Source: 2-01-FULL-39-10-A sp964565795 (GTDB lineage: Bacteria; Patescibacteriota; Microgenomatia; Levybacterales; UBA12049). From it: 43,036 nucleotides of DNA. Under the pieces are notes generated by a model. The model did no database searches and had not been told where the DNA came from. It saw only the letters and a list, made by a program, of their open reading frames with translations. Shown here piece by piece: positions 1-7,723 of the stretch (position 1 is the stretch's first letter; every line of letters begins with the position of its first letter). A program made the position numbers and the translations under genes. Location: the NCBI GenBank assembly GCA_964565795.1, contig CAZMGC010000005.1:1-43036 (forward strand). Direction: 5' to 3'.

Positions 1-66
1 GAGAATTTTAGAAGAAATAATCCAAGATCAGGCGGACGAAGACCGTTCAAGAAAACCCATTATTAA
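1..66 (+). CDS. 3' end of a truncated gene, Arg/Gly-rich tail
   Basis: The window opens inside a gene. Frame 1 reads 21 residues to a TAA at 64-66 and is rich in Arg, Asn, Gly and Lys (contains RSGGRRPFKK), like the basic tails of RNA-binding proteins such as DEAD-box helicases. Frame 2 is also open, to a TAG at 95-97, and cannot be excluded. Frame 1 is preferred only because its composition looks like a real protein tail. No function can be given from so short a piece. Confidence 0.3.
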   Translation, partial: ENFRRNNPRSGGRRPFKKTHY

Positions 67-129
67 ACCTCACTTTAATTTTTTGTACAGCTTCTAGCGT
101 TTATTTTTTTCAATTGATAAGATATATAT

Positions 130-1191
130 ATGGATAACTCTGCCCTGGGATTTGATACTCAACTTCAAATTTTAGAAAAAAAGATAATGGCTTCGAATCT
201 TCCCCCAGAGCTTTTAGAAAAAGCAAAAGGGATGATTGATATCTTAAAAATTTCACTAAGGCAAGCTGGAAATTATTCTAATCTAGAGAGCGTCTCAAAT
301 TATTTAAATATAATCTCTCAAATTCCCTTTAATGCTGAGACTAAGGATAATTTAGATTTGGGTTATGCAAAGCAAGTGTTGGATAAGAATCATTACGGAC
401 TCGCTGGCGTAAAGAATACAATTCTCGAATATCTTGCATCCTTAATTTTAAATCTCAAGAATGGGCAGAAAGCTAATCGCGCACCAATACTTTGTTTGGT
501 GGGTCTTGTGGGAACCGGAAAAACTACGCTTGCATATTCGATAGCACAAAGTATGGGAAGAAATTTTGAAAGAATTCCGCTTGGAGGAATGGGAGATGCC
601 AGAGATTTGAGAGGACAGTCCCGCCTTTATTCAGATGCAGAACCGGGGCAAATTATAAAAAAAATGATTCATGCAAAATCTAAAAATAGTGTAATACTTC
701 TCGATGAATTAGATCGTGTAACAGAAGCTGCTCGAGCTGACATAATGGGAGTTTTAGTTGAGCTTCTTGATCCTGAGCAAAATCATGCTTTCACGGATCA
801 TTACATAGACTATCCGGTAGATTTGTCAGAGGTTTTATTTATAGCAACAGTAAATAATACAACAAATATTGCTACTGCTGTTTTGGATCGTCTTGAGTTA
901 GTTCAAATGCCTTCTTATTCTGATGAAGAAAAATTCATGATTGGTAAAAATTATCTTTTTCCTAAAATTTCCCAGCAGTCAGGTCTTCCTCCCAAAATAT
1001 TAAAAATAGAGGATGACGTCTGGCCAATAATAGTGAGACCCCTAGGTTATGATTCAGGTATTAGAACATTAGAGCGAACAATTGAAGGGATTTGCAGAAA
1101 GGTTGCAAGATTAATAGTGGAAGGTAAGGTTGGGAAAAATGTTATAATAACTTTGAATTCGCAGAACATTTCTCAATTTCTGCCACACTAA
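130..1191 (+). CDS. Stand-alone Lon-type AAA+ ATPase without protease domain
   Basis: 353 residues matching the central ATPase module of Lon. A helical segment (about 1-110) is followed by Walker A GLVGTGKT (125-132), the Lon signature around IPLGGMGDARDLRG (149-162), Walker B VILLDELD (188-195), LLDPEQNHAFTDHY (212-224), sensor-1 ATVNN, LDRLE with the arginine finger, and a C-terminal small domain with GIRTLERTI. Full-length Lon is about 780 residues. The N-terminal substrate domain and the Ser-Lys protease domain are both missing, and the stop is followed 10 bp later by RNase J, so no protease half follows. It probably acts as an unfoldase or regulator (inference). The first residues of Walker A (GLVG instead of GPPG) are unusual. 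Confidence 0.85.
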   Translation: MDNSALGFDTQLQILEKKIMASNLPPELLEKAKGMIDILKISLRQAGNYSNLESVSNYLNIISQIPFNAETKDNLDLGYAKQVLDKNHYGLAGVKNTILEYLASLILNLKNGQKANRAPILCLVGLVGTGKTTLAYSIAQSMGRNFERIPLGGMGDARDLRGQSRLYSDAEPGQIIKKMIHAKSKNSVILLDELDRVTEAARADIMGVLVELLDPEQNHAFTDHYIDYPVDLSEVLFIATVNNTTNIATAVLDRLELVQMPSYSDEEKFMIGKNYLFPKISQQSGLPPKILKIEDDVWPIIVRPLGYDSGIRTLERTIEGICRKVARLIVEGKVGKNVIITLNSQNISQFLPH

Positions 1192-1201
1192 CTTATAAAT
1201 A

Positions 1202-2857
1202 ATGGATAACACTTTAAAATACGTTCCCCTTGGAGGAGTGACTGGAGTCACAAAAAACATGCATGTTTACGAGTACAATGATCAAATTTTGATCGTCGAC
1301 TGTGGACTTGGTTTTGCTGATGAAACCATGATAGGTGTTGATTTAATGCTTCCTGATATTTCATACCTTCTTAAAAATCCACAAAAGAAAATTGTAGGTA
1401 TTGCAATTACTCACGGGCATGAAGATCACTTAGGTGCTCTTCCGTATGTTCTTCCTCAGCTTCAAGGAAATTTTAATATATATGCGACGCCTTTAACTGC
1501 TGGATTTATTAACGAAAAGTTAAAAGAGTTTGGGATTAATAAAAAAGCGATAAGTGTAAATTTTGATAAGGATATTTTGCTTGGAAATTTCATGTTATCG
1601 TTTATCAGAGTGACACATTCAGTGCCAGATACGTCAAACATTTTTATTAAAACTCCTGTTGGGAATATTTATCATGGTTCAGATTTTAAATTCGATATGA
1701 CTCCATATGACGGAAAGAAAAGTGACTTTGCAAAGATTGTGAGAAAAGCAGATGAAGGAATAATGTGCCTAATGTCTGACTGTCTTGGATCTGAAAGAAA
1801 GGGATTCACAGAAACAGAGATAGGAATTGGCACAAAAATATTTGATGAAATGAGAAATACGGAGGGTAAGTTTATTCTTACAACTTATTCATCAAACATA
1901 GCGCGTCTTAACCAAGTGGTTGATGCAGCAAGAGCGCTTAATAGAAAGATTTGTTTTGTAGGTCGTTCTCTTCTTAAGGCTAAAGATGTAGCGACTCAGC
2001 TTGGTTACATGAAGATTGATAAGAACATGGAGATCGAGCTTAAAGATGCTAAGAATTATAACAACAAGCAAATAGTTTTAGTGGTCGCAGGTAGCCAGGG
2101 TCAAGAAAACTCAGCACTTTCTAGGATTGCTAGAGGAGATCATAGAGATATATCGATTAACTCAAAGGATACTGTTGCTTTCTCGTCAGATGCAATTCCT
2201 GGAAACGAAGTCGCTGTAAATTCTTTAATCGATGATCTTTCAAAATTAGGCGCAAGAGTTTTATATTCAGATATCGAACATAGTCTTCACGTTTCAGGTC
2301 ATGGACCTCAAGGAGATTTGTCTTTAATGATGAGCTTGGTTCGTCCTAAAAAAGTACTACCGATTGGAGGAGGATATAAGCACATGACAGCATATAAAGC
2401 ATTAGCTCTTAAAAATGGATTTTTAGAAAAAGATGTTTTACTTCCAGATGATGGACAGGAAGTAATTTTTAGTAAAACTGATGCAAGACTTGGAAAGAAA
2501 ATTGCTCTTCAAAATGTTTATGTAGACCAAGTAAGTGGAGAAGAAGTTGATACGTTTGTGCTGCGCGATAGAGAGAAGATTTCTAAAGAAGGAGTAGTTA
2601 TAGTTCTGGCAGAGGTGGACACCTATGGCGCCTTAGTAGATAAGCCAAATATTATCGTGCGTGGATTCTCTGGAGCAGAAGTTAATGAACTTATAAATGG
2701 TTTATCAGGAGAAATAAGTATTAACGTAAAACCAAAGAAAACAAAAATTAGCGACTGGAATTACATGAGGCGCACTATTGGAAATATTTCTGAAAGATAT
2801 TTAGTTAAGAAATTAAAACGACGCCCTCTCGTTCTCCCTGTTGTTATAGAAGTTTAA
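1202..2857 (+). CDS. rnj: Ribonuclease J family (metallo-beta-lactamase/beta-CASP RNase)
   Basis: 551 residues, the normal length of RNase J, which degrades and matures mRNA and rRNA by endonuclease and 5'-3' exonuclease activity in the cytoplasm. The zinc-binding motif HGHEDH is at 71-76, further metal ligands lie in THSVPDT and the HGSDF region, and the beta-CASP insert follows (TTYSSNIARLNQ). The SGHGPQGDL segment and a C-terminal domain complete the fold. It starts 10 bp after the Lon-like ATPase, so the two are probably co-transcribed. The ATG has no strong Shine-Dalgarno sequence. Confidence 0.92.
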   Translation: MDNTLKYVPLGGVTGVTKNMHVYEYNDQILIVDCGLGFADETMIGVDLMLPDISYLLKNPQKKIVGIAITHGHEDHLGALPYVLPQLQGNFNIYATPLTAGFINEKLKEFGINKKAISVNFDKDILLGNFMLSFIRVTHSVPDTSNIFIKTPVGNIYHGSDFKFDMTPYDGKKSDFAKIVRKADEGIMCLMSDCLGSERKGFTETEIGIGTKIFDEMRNTEGKFILTTYSSNIARLNQVVDAARALNRKICFVGRSLLKAKDVATQLGYMKIDKNMEIELKDAKNYNNKQIVLVVAGSQGQENSALSRIARGDHRDISINSKDTVAFSSDAIPGNEVAVNSLIDDLSKLGARVLYSDIEHSLHVSGHGPQGDLSLMMSLVRPKKVLPIGGGYKHMTAYKALALKNGFLEKDVLLPDDGQEVIFSKTDARLGKKIALQNVYVDQVSGEEVDTFVLRDREKISKEGVVIVLAEVDTYGALVDKPNIIVRGFSGAEVNELINGLSGEISINVKPKKTKISDWNYMRRTIGNISERYLVKKLKRRPLVLPVVIEV

Positions 2858-2863
2858 GTCCAC

Positions 2864-2869
2864 TATAAT
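2864..2869 (+). promoter_or_regulatory. -10 element, leaderless promoter of the 2879 gene
   Basis: TATAAT lies 9 nt before the ATG, with TTGTTA at 2841-2846 and a 17-bp spacer. The predicted transcript starts within a few bases of the start codon. Confidence 0.75.
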
Positions 2870-2878
2870 TCATCTCTT

Positions 2879-3403
2879 ATGGAAAGACCAAGAAATTTAC
2901 CAGATAGCGTTGGAAGAGATCCATCATTTGCAATCAGATTCATAAGTCGTGCAGAGGGAATGAATGATAAGTATGGCATCGCAGATAAATTAGGCCTTAT
3001 TGATCCATTACAGCGAGAAGTTCTAACTATGTATTTAGGACTTCGAATATTAAGGTCTGAAGTCCATAATGATAGCCCGAAAGGATTTTCAACTACAGGA
3101 TTGGTAGAACCAATTGTTGCAGAATGGCATAGGCTTAGGCAAATTAGCAATAATCCATACGGTGCAGCATTAAATTCGTATGAAGCTACTTATAAAGATT
3201 TTATAGAAGAGGCATATCCAGAAAATAGAGATGAGGTTTTAAGGATTCAAAATTCAGTTACAGATTTAATCACAAGAGTTTCGGTAAGAGTCCAAATGCA
3301 TAGTCTTAGAGGAACACTAGATTTTGAATTATGGAGACCAACACAAGAGATTGTTAGGGATTGGGGCATGGATTGGGCTGGAAAAATTTCTACTCAAAGA
3401 TAA
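2879..3403 (+). CDS. Hypothetical protein, 174 aa
   Basis: No family recognised. The protein is soluble and charged, mostly predicted helical, with no signal peptide or cysteine motif. The ATG is 9 nt after a perfect TATAAT, so it has its own leaderless promoter inside the RNase J 3' end region. Its 3' end overlaps the convergent 3390 gene by 14 bp. An opposite-strand open frame at 2863-3150 is judged a shadow because it lacks a comparable promoter. Confidence 0.65.
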   Translation: MERPRNLPDSVGRDPSFAIRFISRAEGMNDKYGIADKLGLIDPLQREVLTMYLGLRILRSEVHNDSPKGFSTTGLVEPIVAEWHRLRQISNNPYGAALNSYEATYKDFIEEAYPENRDEVLRIQNSVTDLITRVSVRVQMHSLRGTLDFELWRPTQEIVRDWGMDWAGKISTQR

Positions 3404-3872
3404 CAGGCACAGTGACAATATCTATCTGCGTACCGTCTTTAGCACTATATTGAAAAACCTCAAGCGTTCCAGTTTGTGATTCCGTTACATAATTAATCAT
3501 CTTTTCAAATGGACCGAATTGCCCAGCGTCAGGTGCATTCGCAAGTGTAAATGTTTCAGTTAAAACGTTTCCAAAGGAATCATAAAGTCTAATTGCTACA
3601 TTGCTTTCAAATGTCCTAGCATTTCCCTTAACAACAAAACCTGATTTTATTTTGTCTCCTGATCTGGGAGATAAAACTTCTATATTTTGGGATGATGAGG
3701 GAGCCATAGTTATGGCTTGGCCAGAGTTATTCCCCGGAATTATAGTGGGGTATGGTGTTACTGAAGCAAAAGGATTATTTAAGTTCTTTCCTGAATATTT
3801 ATCTGTTAAAAATAAAACATATAATAATGCTAAAACTAGAACTGAGAGTAAAAGAATTCGTTCTTTTCTCAA
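3390..3872 (-). CDS. Membrane-anchored protein with Gmad2-type Ig-like domain
   Basis: 160 residues starting with TTG at 3872-3870. An N-terminal transmembrane or signal anchor (LLLSVLVLALLYVLFL) is followed by a low-complexity Pro/Ser linker. The C-terminal beta domain (about 65-160) has the pattern of the Gmad2 immunoglobulin-like family: IEVLSPRSGDKI, VKGNARTFE, VAIRLYDSFGNVL, EVFQYSAKDG. Gmad2 domains occur in exported or cell-surface proteins and in spore-germination proteins. Here a cell-envelope role is inferred. It converges on the 2879 gene and lies after the 3916 gene on the same strand. Confidence 0.75.
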   Translation of the reverse strand: MRKERILLLSVLVLALLYVLFLTDKYSGKNLNNPFASVTPYPTIIPGNNSGQAITMAPSSSQNIEVLSPRSGDKIKSGFVVKGNARTFESNVAIRLYDSFGNVLTETFTLANAPDAGQFGPFEKMINYVTESQTGTLEVFQYSAKDGTQIDIVTVPVIFE

Positions 3873-3915
3873 GATCTAAATATCTTAGCCCTTTTAAAGA
3901 AGCAAGTCAAACTTG

Positions 3916-4578
3916 TTAGCAGCTAAACTGTTTTAAGCAAGCGTTCTTTGCGTCTCCGGTTAGGGAATTGCAGATTGAGCATTCAGAAGTAGAGCTTGTT
4001 CCTGTGGGAGATTTAGACGCAGACTGCATAACTCCTTGCATCAATGCGGATATATCCTGAAATTTGATGTTTGTTGGAGCAGTAAACATGTTTGATTCTG
4101 GAGTCCAGTCAGAGCAATCATACTGTGCGTTTAAATTAGGATCAAAATATTTTTTTGATTCTTCATTATCTATATATTCATCAATAGAAAGTGTCATTTT
4201 CATTCCGGTGTTATTGGGAAAATCACTGCCCCAAATATAATTATCATCACCATTTCTTATCACATAAATTGTTGAGGATTTTCCATTCGTAGAGCTTGTC
4301 ACATTTGTTCGCATCTTATCCCCCGATATATATGCTGTTCCGTTTGTATTATTACCGTTTTCATCAGCATACGTAAAAGTGCACTGTTGATTTTTTCCTG
4401 ATTTAAGAATGGCCGCTAAATTATTTTCTAAAGAAGTATCTTTATTAGTTTTTTCAGTTGCTGTAGTGGTATTTGGCTCAGAACTATTTTTATTTTGGGA
4501 ATATAGGAATACTCCACCAGCTCCGACTAGTATGATTATAGCTGCTATTATTCCAATAATTGCTTGCTTATTTTGCAC
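3916..4578 (-). CDS. Exported/membrane-anchored protein with C-terminal Cys motif
   Basis: 220 residues from a GTG start (4578-4576). A single N-terminal transmembrane helix (AIIGIIAAIIILVGAGGVFL) precedes a Ser/Thr/Asn-rich linker and an extracytoplasmic domain of alternating strands (TFTYADENGNNTNGTAYISG, TIYVIRNGDDNYIWG) that looks like a LolA/DUF4412-type beta fold. The C-terminus carries five Cys (CSICNSLTGDAKNACLKQFSC minus one residue is the segment), suggesting disulfides. The start is fixed by a -10 TACAAT 6 nt upstream with a TTGACT -35 at 17 bp. Confidence 0.7.
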   Translation of the reverse strand: MQNKQAIIGIIAAIIILVGAGGVFLYSQNKNSSEPNTTTATEKTNKDTSLENNLAAILKSGKNQQCTFTYADENGNNTNGTAYISGDKMRTNVTSSTNGKSSTIYVIRNGDDNYIWGSDFPNNTGMKMTLSIDEYIDNEESKKYFDPNLNAQYDCSDWTPESNMFTAPTNIKFQDISALMQGVMQSASKSPTGTSSTSECSICNSLTGDAKNACLKQFSC

Positions 4579-4584
4579 AAAAGT

Positions 4585-4590
4585 ATTGTA
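4585..4590 (-). promoter_or_regulatory. -10 element, leaderless promoter of the 4578 gene
   Basis: On the minus strand TACAAT lies 6 nt before the GTG start. TTGACT is at 4608-4613 with a 17-bp spacer. Confidence 0.7.
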
Positions 4591-4640
4591 TTCTTGAGGT
4601 ATATAAAAGTCAAGAATATTGCAAATATATTTTGAATCGT

Positions 4641-4646
4641 TAAAAT
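4641..4646 (+). promoter_or_regulatory. -10 element of the SDR gene
   Basis: TAAAAT lies 10 nt before the ATG, with TTGCAA at 4619-4624 and a 16-bp spacer. Weaker than most others in the window. Confidence 0.5.
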
Positions 4647-4656
4647 TAAATAGCTA

Positions 4657-5334
4657 ATGGATCTGTCTAGAAAAAACATTTTAATAACGGGGTCGAGTAA
4701 AGGAATTGGTGAGCAATTAGCCTACGCTTTTTCTAAAGAAAAAAGTAGAGTAGTGGTTACATATAATAGTGATCTTTCAGGAGCACAAAAAGTAGCTCAT
4801 AAATGTAAAGATTTGGGAGCTGATGAAGTTTTAGTTTTAAAACTTAATACAACAGATAACGACAATATTAAAAAGGGAGTTGAGGAGGTAGTAGAAAAAT
4901 TTGGTCATATAGATATTCTTATAAATAATGCTGGAGTAATTGGGTGGGAAAAATTTGAAAATGAATCATTCGATGAGATAGAAGGGCAGTTAAGAACTAA
5001 TTTAGAGGGGATGATAAAGATGACTTCTGCATCTTTTCCTCAAATAAAAGAAGGAATAATAAATATTGCTTCACGTGCAGGACACCTCCCCTATCCTGGT
5101 AGAGCTGTATATTGTGCGACGAAGCATGGAGTAGTTGGTTTTACAAAAAGTCTTGCCTTAGAATATCCTGATCTTCGAATTTTTACTGTCTCACCTGGTG
5201 CTGTAAAGACTGAAATGTGGAATTTTGATTCTGGCATAGATCCAGCAAAAATAGCCGAGATGATAGTAAAAGGCTGGAAAGGCGAGGTTCCATTAAAGGA
5301 TGGAGATTTAAATCTTTGGGAGATAATGAAATAA
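4657..5334 (+). CDS. Short-chain dehydrogenase/reductase (SDR)
   Basis: 225 residues with a Rossmann fold. The NAD(P)-binding TGSSKGIG is at 11-18, NNAG at 90-93, the catalytic Ser at about 139 (NIASRAG), and the Tyr-x-x-x-Lys pair at Y152/K156 (YCATK). The SPGAVKTEMW segment is the usual post-catalytic motif. The enzyme reduces a carbonyl or oxidises an alcohol. The substrate cannot be told, although the FabG-like layout is typical of 3-oxoacyl reductase relatives. It stands alone between divergent and convergent neighbours. Confidence 0.88.
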   Translation: MDLSRKNILITGSSKGIGEQLAYAFSKEKSRVVVTYNSDLSGAQKVAHKCKDLGADEVLVLKLNTTDNDNIKKGVEEVVEKFGHIDILINNAGVIGWEKFENESFDEIEGQLRTNLEGMIKMTSASFPQIKEGIINIASRAGHLPYPGRAVYCATKHGVVGFTKSLALEYPDLRIFTVSPGAVKTEMWNFDSGIDPAKIAEMIVKGWKGEVPLKDGDLNLWEIMK

Positions 5335-5344
5335 TCGAATATTT

Positions 5345-5971
5345 TTAATCTTTATTCTCAAGGCTTTTCCATAAAATTCTACTTGCTATTGTGCGATGTG
5401 GAGACCATTTAGTAGAAATTTCAATCAATTGATCTTTTGTAGGTTTGTCTAGCTTGTAAATTTTTATTATCGCATTTTGAAGTCCCAAATCTCCTGCGGA
5501 AAAAATATCAGTTCTACCAAGTGTAAACATTAAAAACATTTCTGCAGTCCACTTCCCTATCCCCTTTAGTTTGATAAGTTCATTAATAACTTCTTCATCG
5601 CTTAGTTTTTCTAAGTTTTTTAAATCAATTTGTTTATCTAAAATTGCCTGAGCGATTCCTTTTATGTATTTAATTTTACTAAAAGAAATACCCGCACCGC
5701 GAATTTTTTGATCCGGAATTTTCAATAAATATTCTGGGGTGATTTTTTGTTTCGGAAACAGTTTCTCAAATCTTCTGAAAATAGTATCAGCTGCTTTTAT
5801 AGACAATTGTTGGCTTATAATTGATTCAATTAAATCTATAAAATAATCCTCTTTCGCTGAAGCTTCTAAGGACAAGTCATTAGGTTTTTTGTGCTCTTTA
5901 AGTTTGATTTTTAACGCAACTTTATGAAGAGTTGGGTCTACTTTTTTAAAATGCTTTAATGCTTGGTCCAT
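5345..5971 (-). CDS. alkA: DNA-3-methyladenine glycosylase II (AlkA-type, HhH-GPD)
   Basis: 208 residues of the helix-hairpin-helix DNA glycosylase superfamily. The hairpin LKGIGKWTAE spans 135-144 and the catalytic Asp is D161 in SAGDLGLQ. ESIISQQLSIKAADTIFRRF (49-68) is the typical AlkA/Mag helix. It excises alkylated purines during base-excision repair. There is no Ada fusion and no four-Cys Fe-S cluster, which separates it from endonuclease III and MutY. It ends 10 bp from the convergent SDR gene. Confidence 0.88.
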   Translation of the reverse strand: MDQALKHFKKVDPTLHKVALKIKLKEHKKPNDLSLEASAKEDYFIDLIESIISQQLSIKAADTIFRRFEKLFPKQKITPEYLLKIPDQKIRGAGISFSKIKYIKGIAQAILDKQIDLKNLEKLSDEEVINELIKLKGIGKWTAEMFLMFTLGRTDIFSAGDLGLQNAIIKIYKLDKPTKDQLIEISTKWSPHRTIASRILWKSLENKD

Positions 5972-5981
5972 TTCGTAAGCT

Positions 5982-5987
5982 ATTGTA
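5982..5987 (-). promoter_or_regulatory. Possible -10 element of alkA
   Basis: On the minus strand TACAAT lies 10 nt before the ATG. No -35 is seen because the GC-rich hairpin at 5994-6022 occupies that position. Confidence 0.4.
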
Positions 5988-5993
5988 TCATTT

Positions 5994-6029
5994 AGCCTCG
6001 CAAGGCCAGGCCTTGCGAGGCTGGGGGGG
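5994..6029. repeat. GC-rich perfect inverted repeat plus G7 run
   Basis: AGCCTCGCAAGGCC (5994-6007) and its perfect reverse complement (6009-6022) are separated by one base, followed by seven G (6023-6029). It fills most of the gap between alkA and the upstream regulator gene. There is no T-run on either side, so it is not a canonical intrinsic terminator. It may still stop or stabilise transcripts, or be a REP-like element. Confidence 0.8.
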
Positions 6030-6030
6030 C

Positions 6031-7329
6031 TTATCTGTCGATTAATTTATAACCGCGAGTTTTAATTGTAACAATCTCATAATCCTTATCATGGTCCTTA
6101 AGTTTGTTTCTAACTCTTGCCACTAATCTATCAATTGCCCAATCAGTAACTCCCAGAGATTCTGCTTCCGGCCAAACATTTTCAATTATCTCTTCCCTTT
6201 CGCAAATTTCATTTTTATTTTCTTCCAAAAATTTAAGTAAAAGATTTTCTTTCTTAGAAAAATCATTATTATTTTTTTCTTTTCTTTTTTCTTCGGCTTT
6301 TGCTTCTATAAATTTATCAAATATTGGACTAAAAATTTTTAAAGTTTTTAAATCAAAAAATCCTGTATTTATAAGATACTCTCCTTCTTTAATTTCTTCA
6401 TTACTTAATTTTTGTTTGGACACTACTTTTAAAAGAATATCTTGCTCTGATGGAGAAAGACTTTCCCAAAGTTCTTCAGATTGAAGAGAGATTCTTTCAT
6501 CTGTTTTTAAAAAATCAAAAAGCTCGGTTGGTTTTATGTTCTCATTTTCTCTAAGAGAGATTAGTGCAAACTGTAAATATTGAGTATGTCCGTCTACAAG
6601 TTTTAATAATTGATTTACCATTTCAGGAGTCAATTTTAATCCGTACTGTTTAACGCTTGATTCAAAAACAGTTTTTATATCAGATTTTTTATTTGGTTTT
6701 ATGTAAAGATTGTCAGAAAAAATAAGAAGTGATTGTTTTGTAAATATAGTTGGTTCTAAATGATTAAGAGGACGAGCACTTGTGAAAACATATGAAAGTC
6801 TTTCGTGTGTTGAATCAATTAGCCCTTGAAAGTTCGCAAAAAAATCATGAGTAATAGAATCTTTCATTCTGTCGAATCTTAAGAAAAATATTGTTGGAAG
6901 ATAACCTTCGTCACAAAGAAGTACAACACTTTTTCGTAGATAATCTATAGTTAAGAAAAGGTCTTGGGATTGTATACTATCTAAAAAATATAATGCGATT
7001 TGTTTTTTAATTGAATTTGGTAATTCAGAATCTTCTATTTTGTCGGCGAGTCTTTTAAAAGTTAAAATCCAAAAGGGATAAATTTCTCTTTCAACTAAAT
7101 CATTTAAATCAACTGGAATAATTATGTATTTTTTATCATCTAAATATTTTTTATTAATTCCTTCATGGTTTAGGAAAAATCTTAAAAAATTACTTATTCC
7201 TACTCTAAGCATTCCAGTTAGGACAACAGATCGTCTATTAATAATATGAGTGCCAAGTTTTTTTGCCTCTTCTTCACGAAAACTTATGGGATATGTTTGT
7301 TCTATTAGAATAGGATTCATTGGAGACAT
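6031..7329 (-). CDS. AAA-ATPase-like protein with C-terminal OmpR-type winged helix
   Basis: 432 residues. The N-terminal half resembles a STAND/ORC-like AAA ATPase, but the Walker A position reads GMLRVGISN (39-47) and lacks the Lys and Ser/Thr that bind ATP phosphate. The Walker B region (TIFFLRFDRM) is also weak. The last 80 residues form an OmpR/PhoB-type winged helix (ICEREEIIENVWPEAESLG, IDRLVARVRNKL, ends TIKTRGYKL). It is probably a DNA-binding regulator with a degenerate nucleotide site (inference). It is divergent from the 7439-9091 genes, with 11-bp direct repeats in between. Confidence 0.75.
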   Translation of the reverse strand: MSPMNPILIEQTYPISFREEEAKKLGTHIINRRSVVLTGMLRVGISNFLRFFLNHEGINKKYLDDKKYIIIPVDLNDLVEREIYPFWILTFKRLADKIEDSELPNSIKKQIALYFLDSIQSQDLFLTIDYLRKSVVLLCDEGYLPTIFFLRFDRMKDSITHDFFANFQGLIDSTHERLSYVFTSARPLNHLEPTIFTKQSLLIFSDNLYIKPNKKSDIKTVFESSVKQYGLKLTPEMVNQLLKLVDGHTQYLQFALISLRENENIKPTELFDFLKTDERISLQSEELWESLSPSEQDILLKVVSKQKLSNEEIKEGEYLINTGFFDLKTLKIFSPIFDKFIEAKAEEKRKEKNNNDFSKKENLLLKFLEENKNEICEREEIIENVWPEAESLGVTDWAIDRLVARVRNKLKDHDKDYEIVTIKTRGYKLIDR

Positions 7330-7366
7330 TTTAATCGTTTAAAACTCCATAAGCAAACAGATTTTT

Positions 7367-7399
7367 TGTCAGGAAAGTGTCAGGAAAATATCGGAAAAA
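7367..7399. promoter_or_regulatory. Three 11-bp direct repeats, likely winged-helix operator
   Basis: TGTCAGGAAAG (7367-7377), TGTCAGGAAAA (7378-7388) and TATCGGAAAAA (7389-7399) are contiguous and in phase with one DNA turn. PhoB/OmpR-family winged helices bind 11-bp direct repeats. The adjacent minus-strand gene encodes such a domain, so autoregulation and control of the divergent genes are likely (inference). Confidence 0.65.
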
Positions 7400-7426
7400 A
7401 ATCAAGCCAGTTAGTTGGATCTGGAT

Positions 7427-7432
7427 TATCAT
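7427..7432 (+). promoter_or_regulatory. -10 element of the 7439 gene, no -35
   Basis: TATCAT lies 6 nt before the ATG at 7439. No recognisable -35 is present. The direct repeats end just upstream of where it would be, which suits an activator-dependent promoter. Confidence 0.55.
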
Positions 7433-7438
7433 GATTAC

Positions 7439-7720
7439 ATGGTAAGTGAATTAGCAGCAACACCAAAAGGAGCAGATACATGGAGAGCGCCTCAAGCAGA
7501 GGCACCGGTTTCTCTTTCATCAGAGCATGTTGTTGATCGAATTACAGGACCGAATGGAACAAGAATAAAATTGGATAGGGCAGCGTTTCGACCAGCACCA
7601 GAGCTTAGAGCTGGAAGTGGTCATACTGGTTCTGGAATCGGAGAACATAGACCAATTGTAGCGCAACCTCTCGTAGAAGCTATACCTCTATCTATTGCTC
7701 CGGGAGAAGTAAGGATTTAA
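7439..7720 (+). CDS. Hypothetical protein, 93 aa
   Basis: No family recognised. The protein is Pro/Ala/Gly-rich and probably poorly structured (APQAEAPVSL, FRPAPELRAGSGHTGSG). An upstream in-frame TTG at 7415 would lie before the -10 element, so the ATG at 7439 is chosen. The next gene follows after 3 bp, so the two form an operon that may be controlled by the divergent winged-helix regulator. Confidence 0.55.
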   Translation: MVSELAATPKGADTWRAPQAEAPVSLSSEHVVDRITGPNGTRIKLDRAAFRPAPELRAGSGHTGSGIGEHRPIVAQPLVEAIPLSIAPGEVRI

Positions 7721-7723
7721 TTT

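Noticed and set aside
1194..1199. TATAAA before the RNase J gene as a promoter
   Set aside because: Only 2 nt from the ATG, so the transcript would start inside the gene; no -35 seen.
5994..6022. Palindrome as an intrinsic terminator for the regulator gene
   Set aside because: No T-run follows the stem on either strand.
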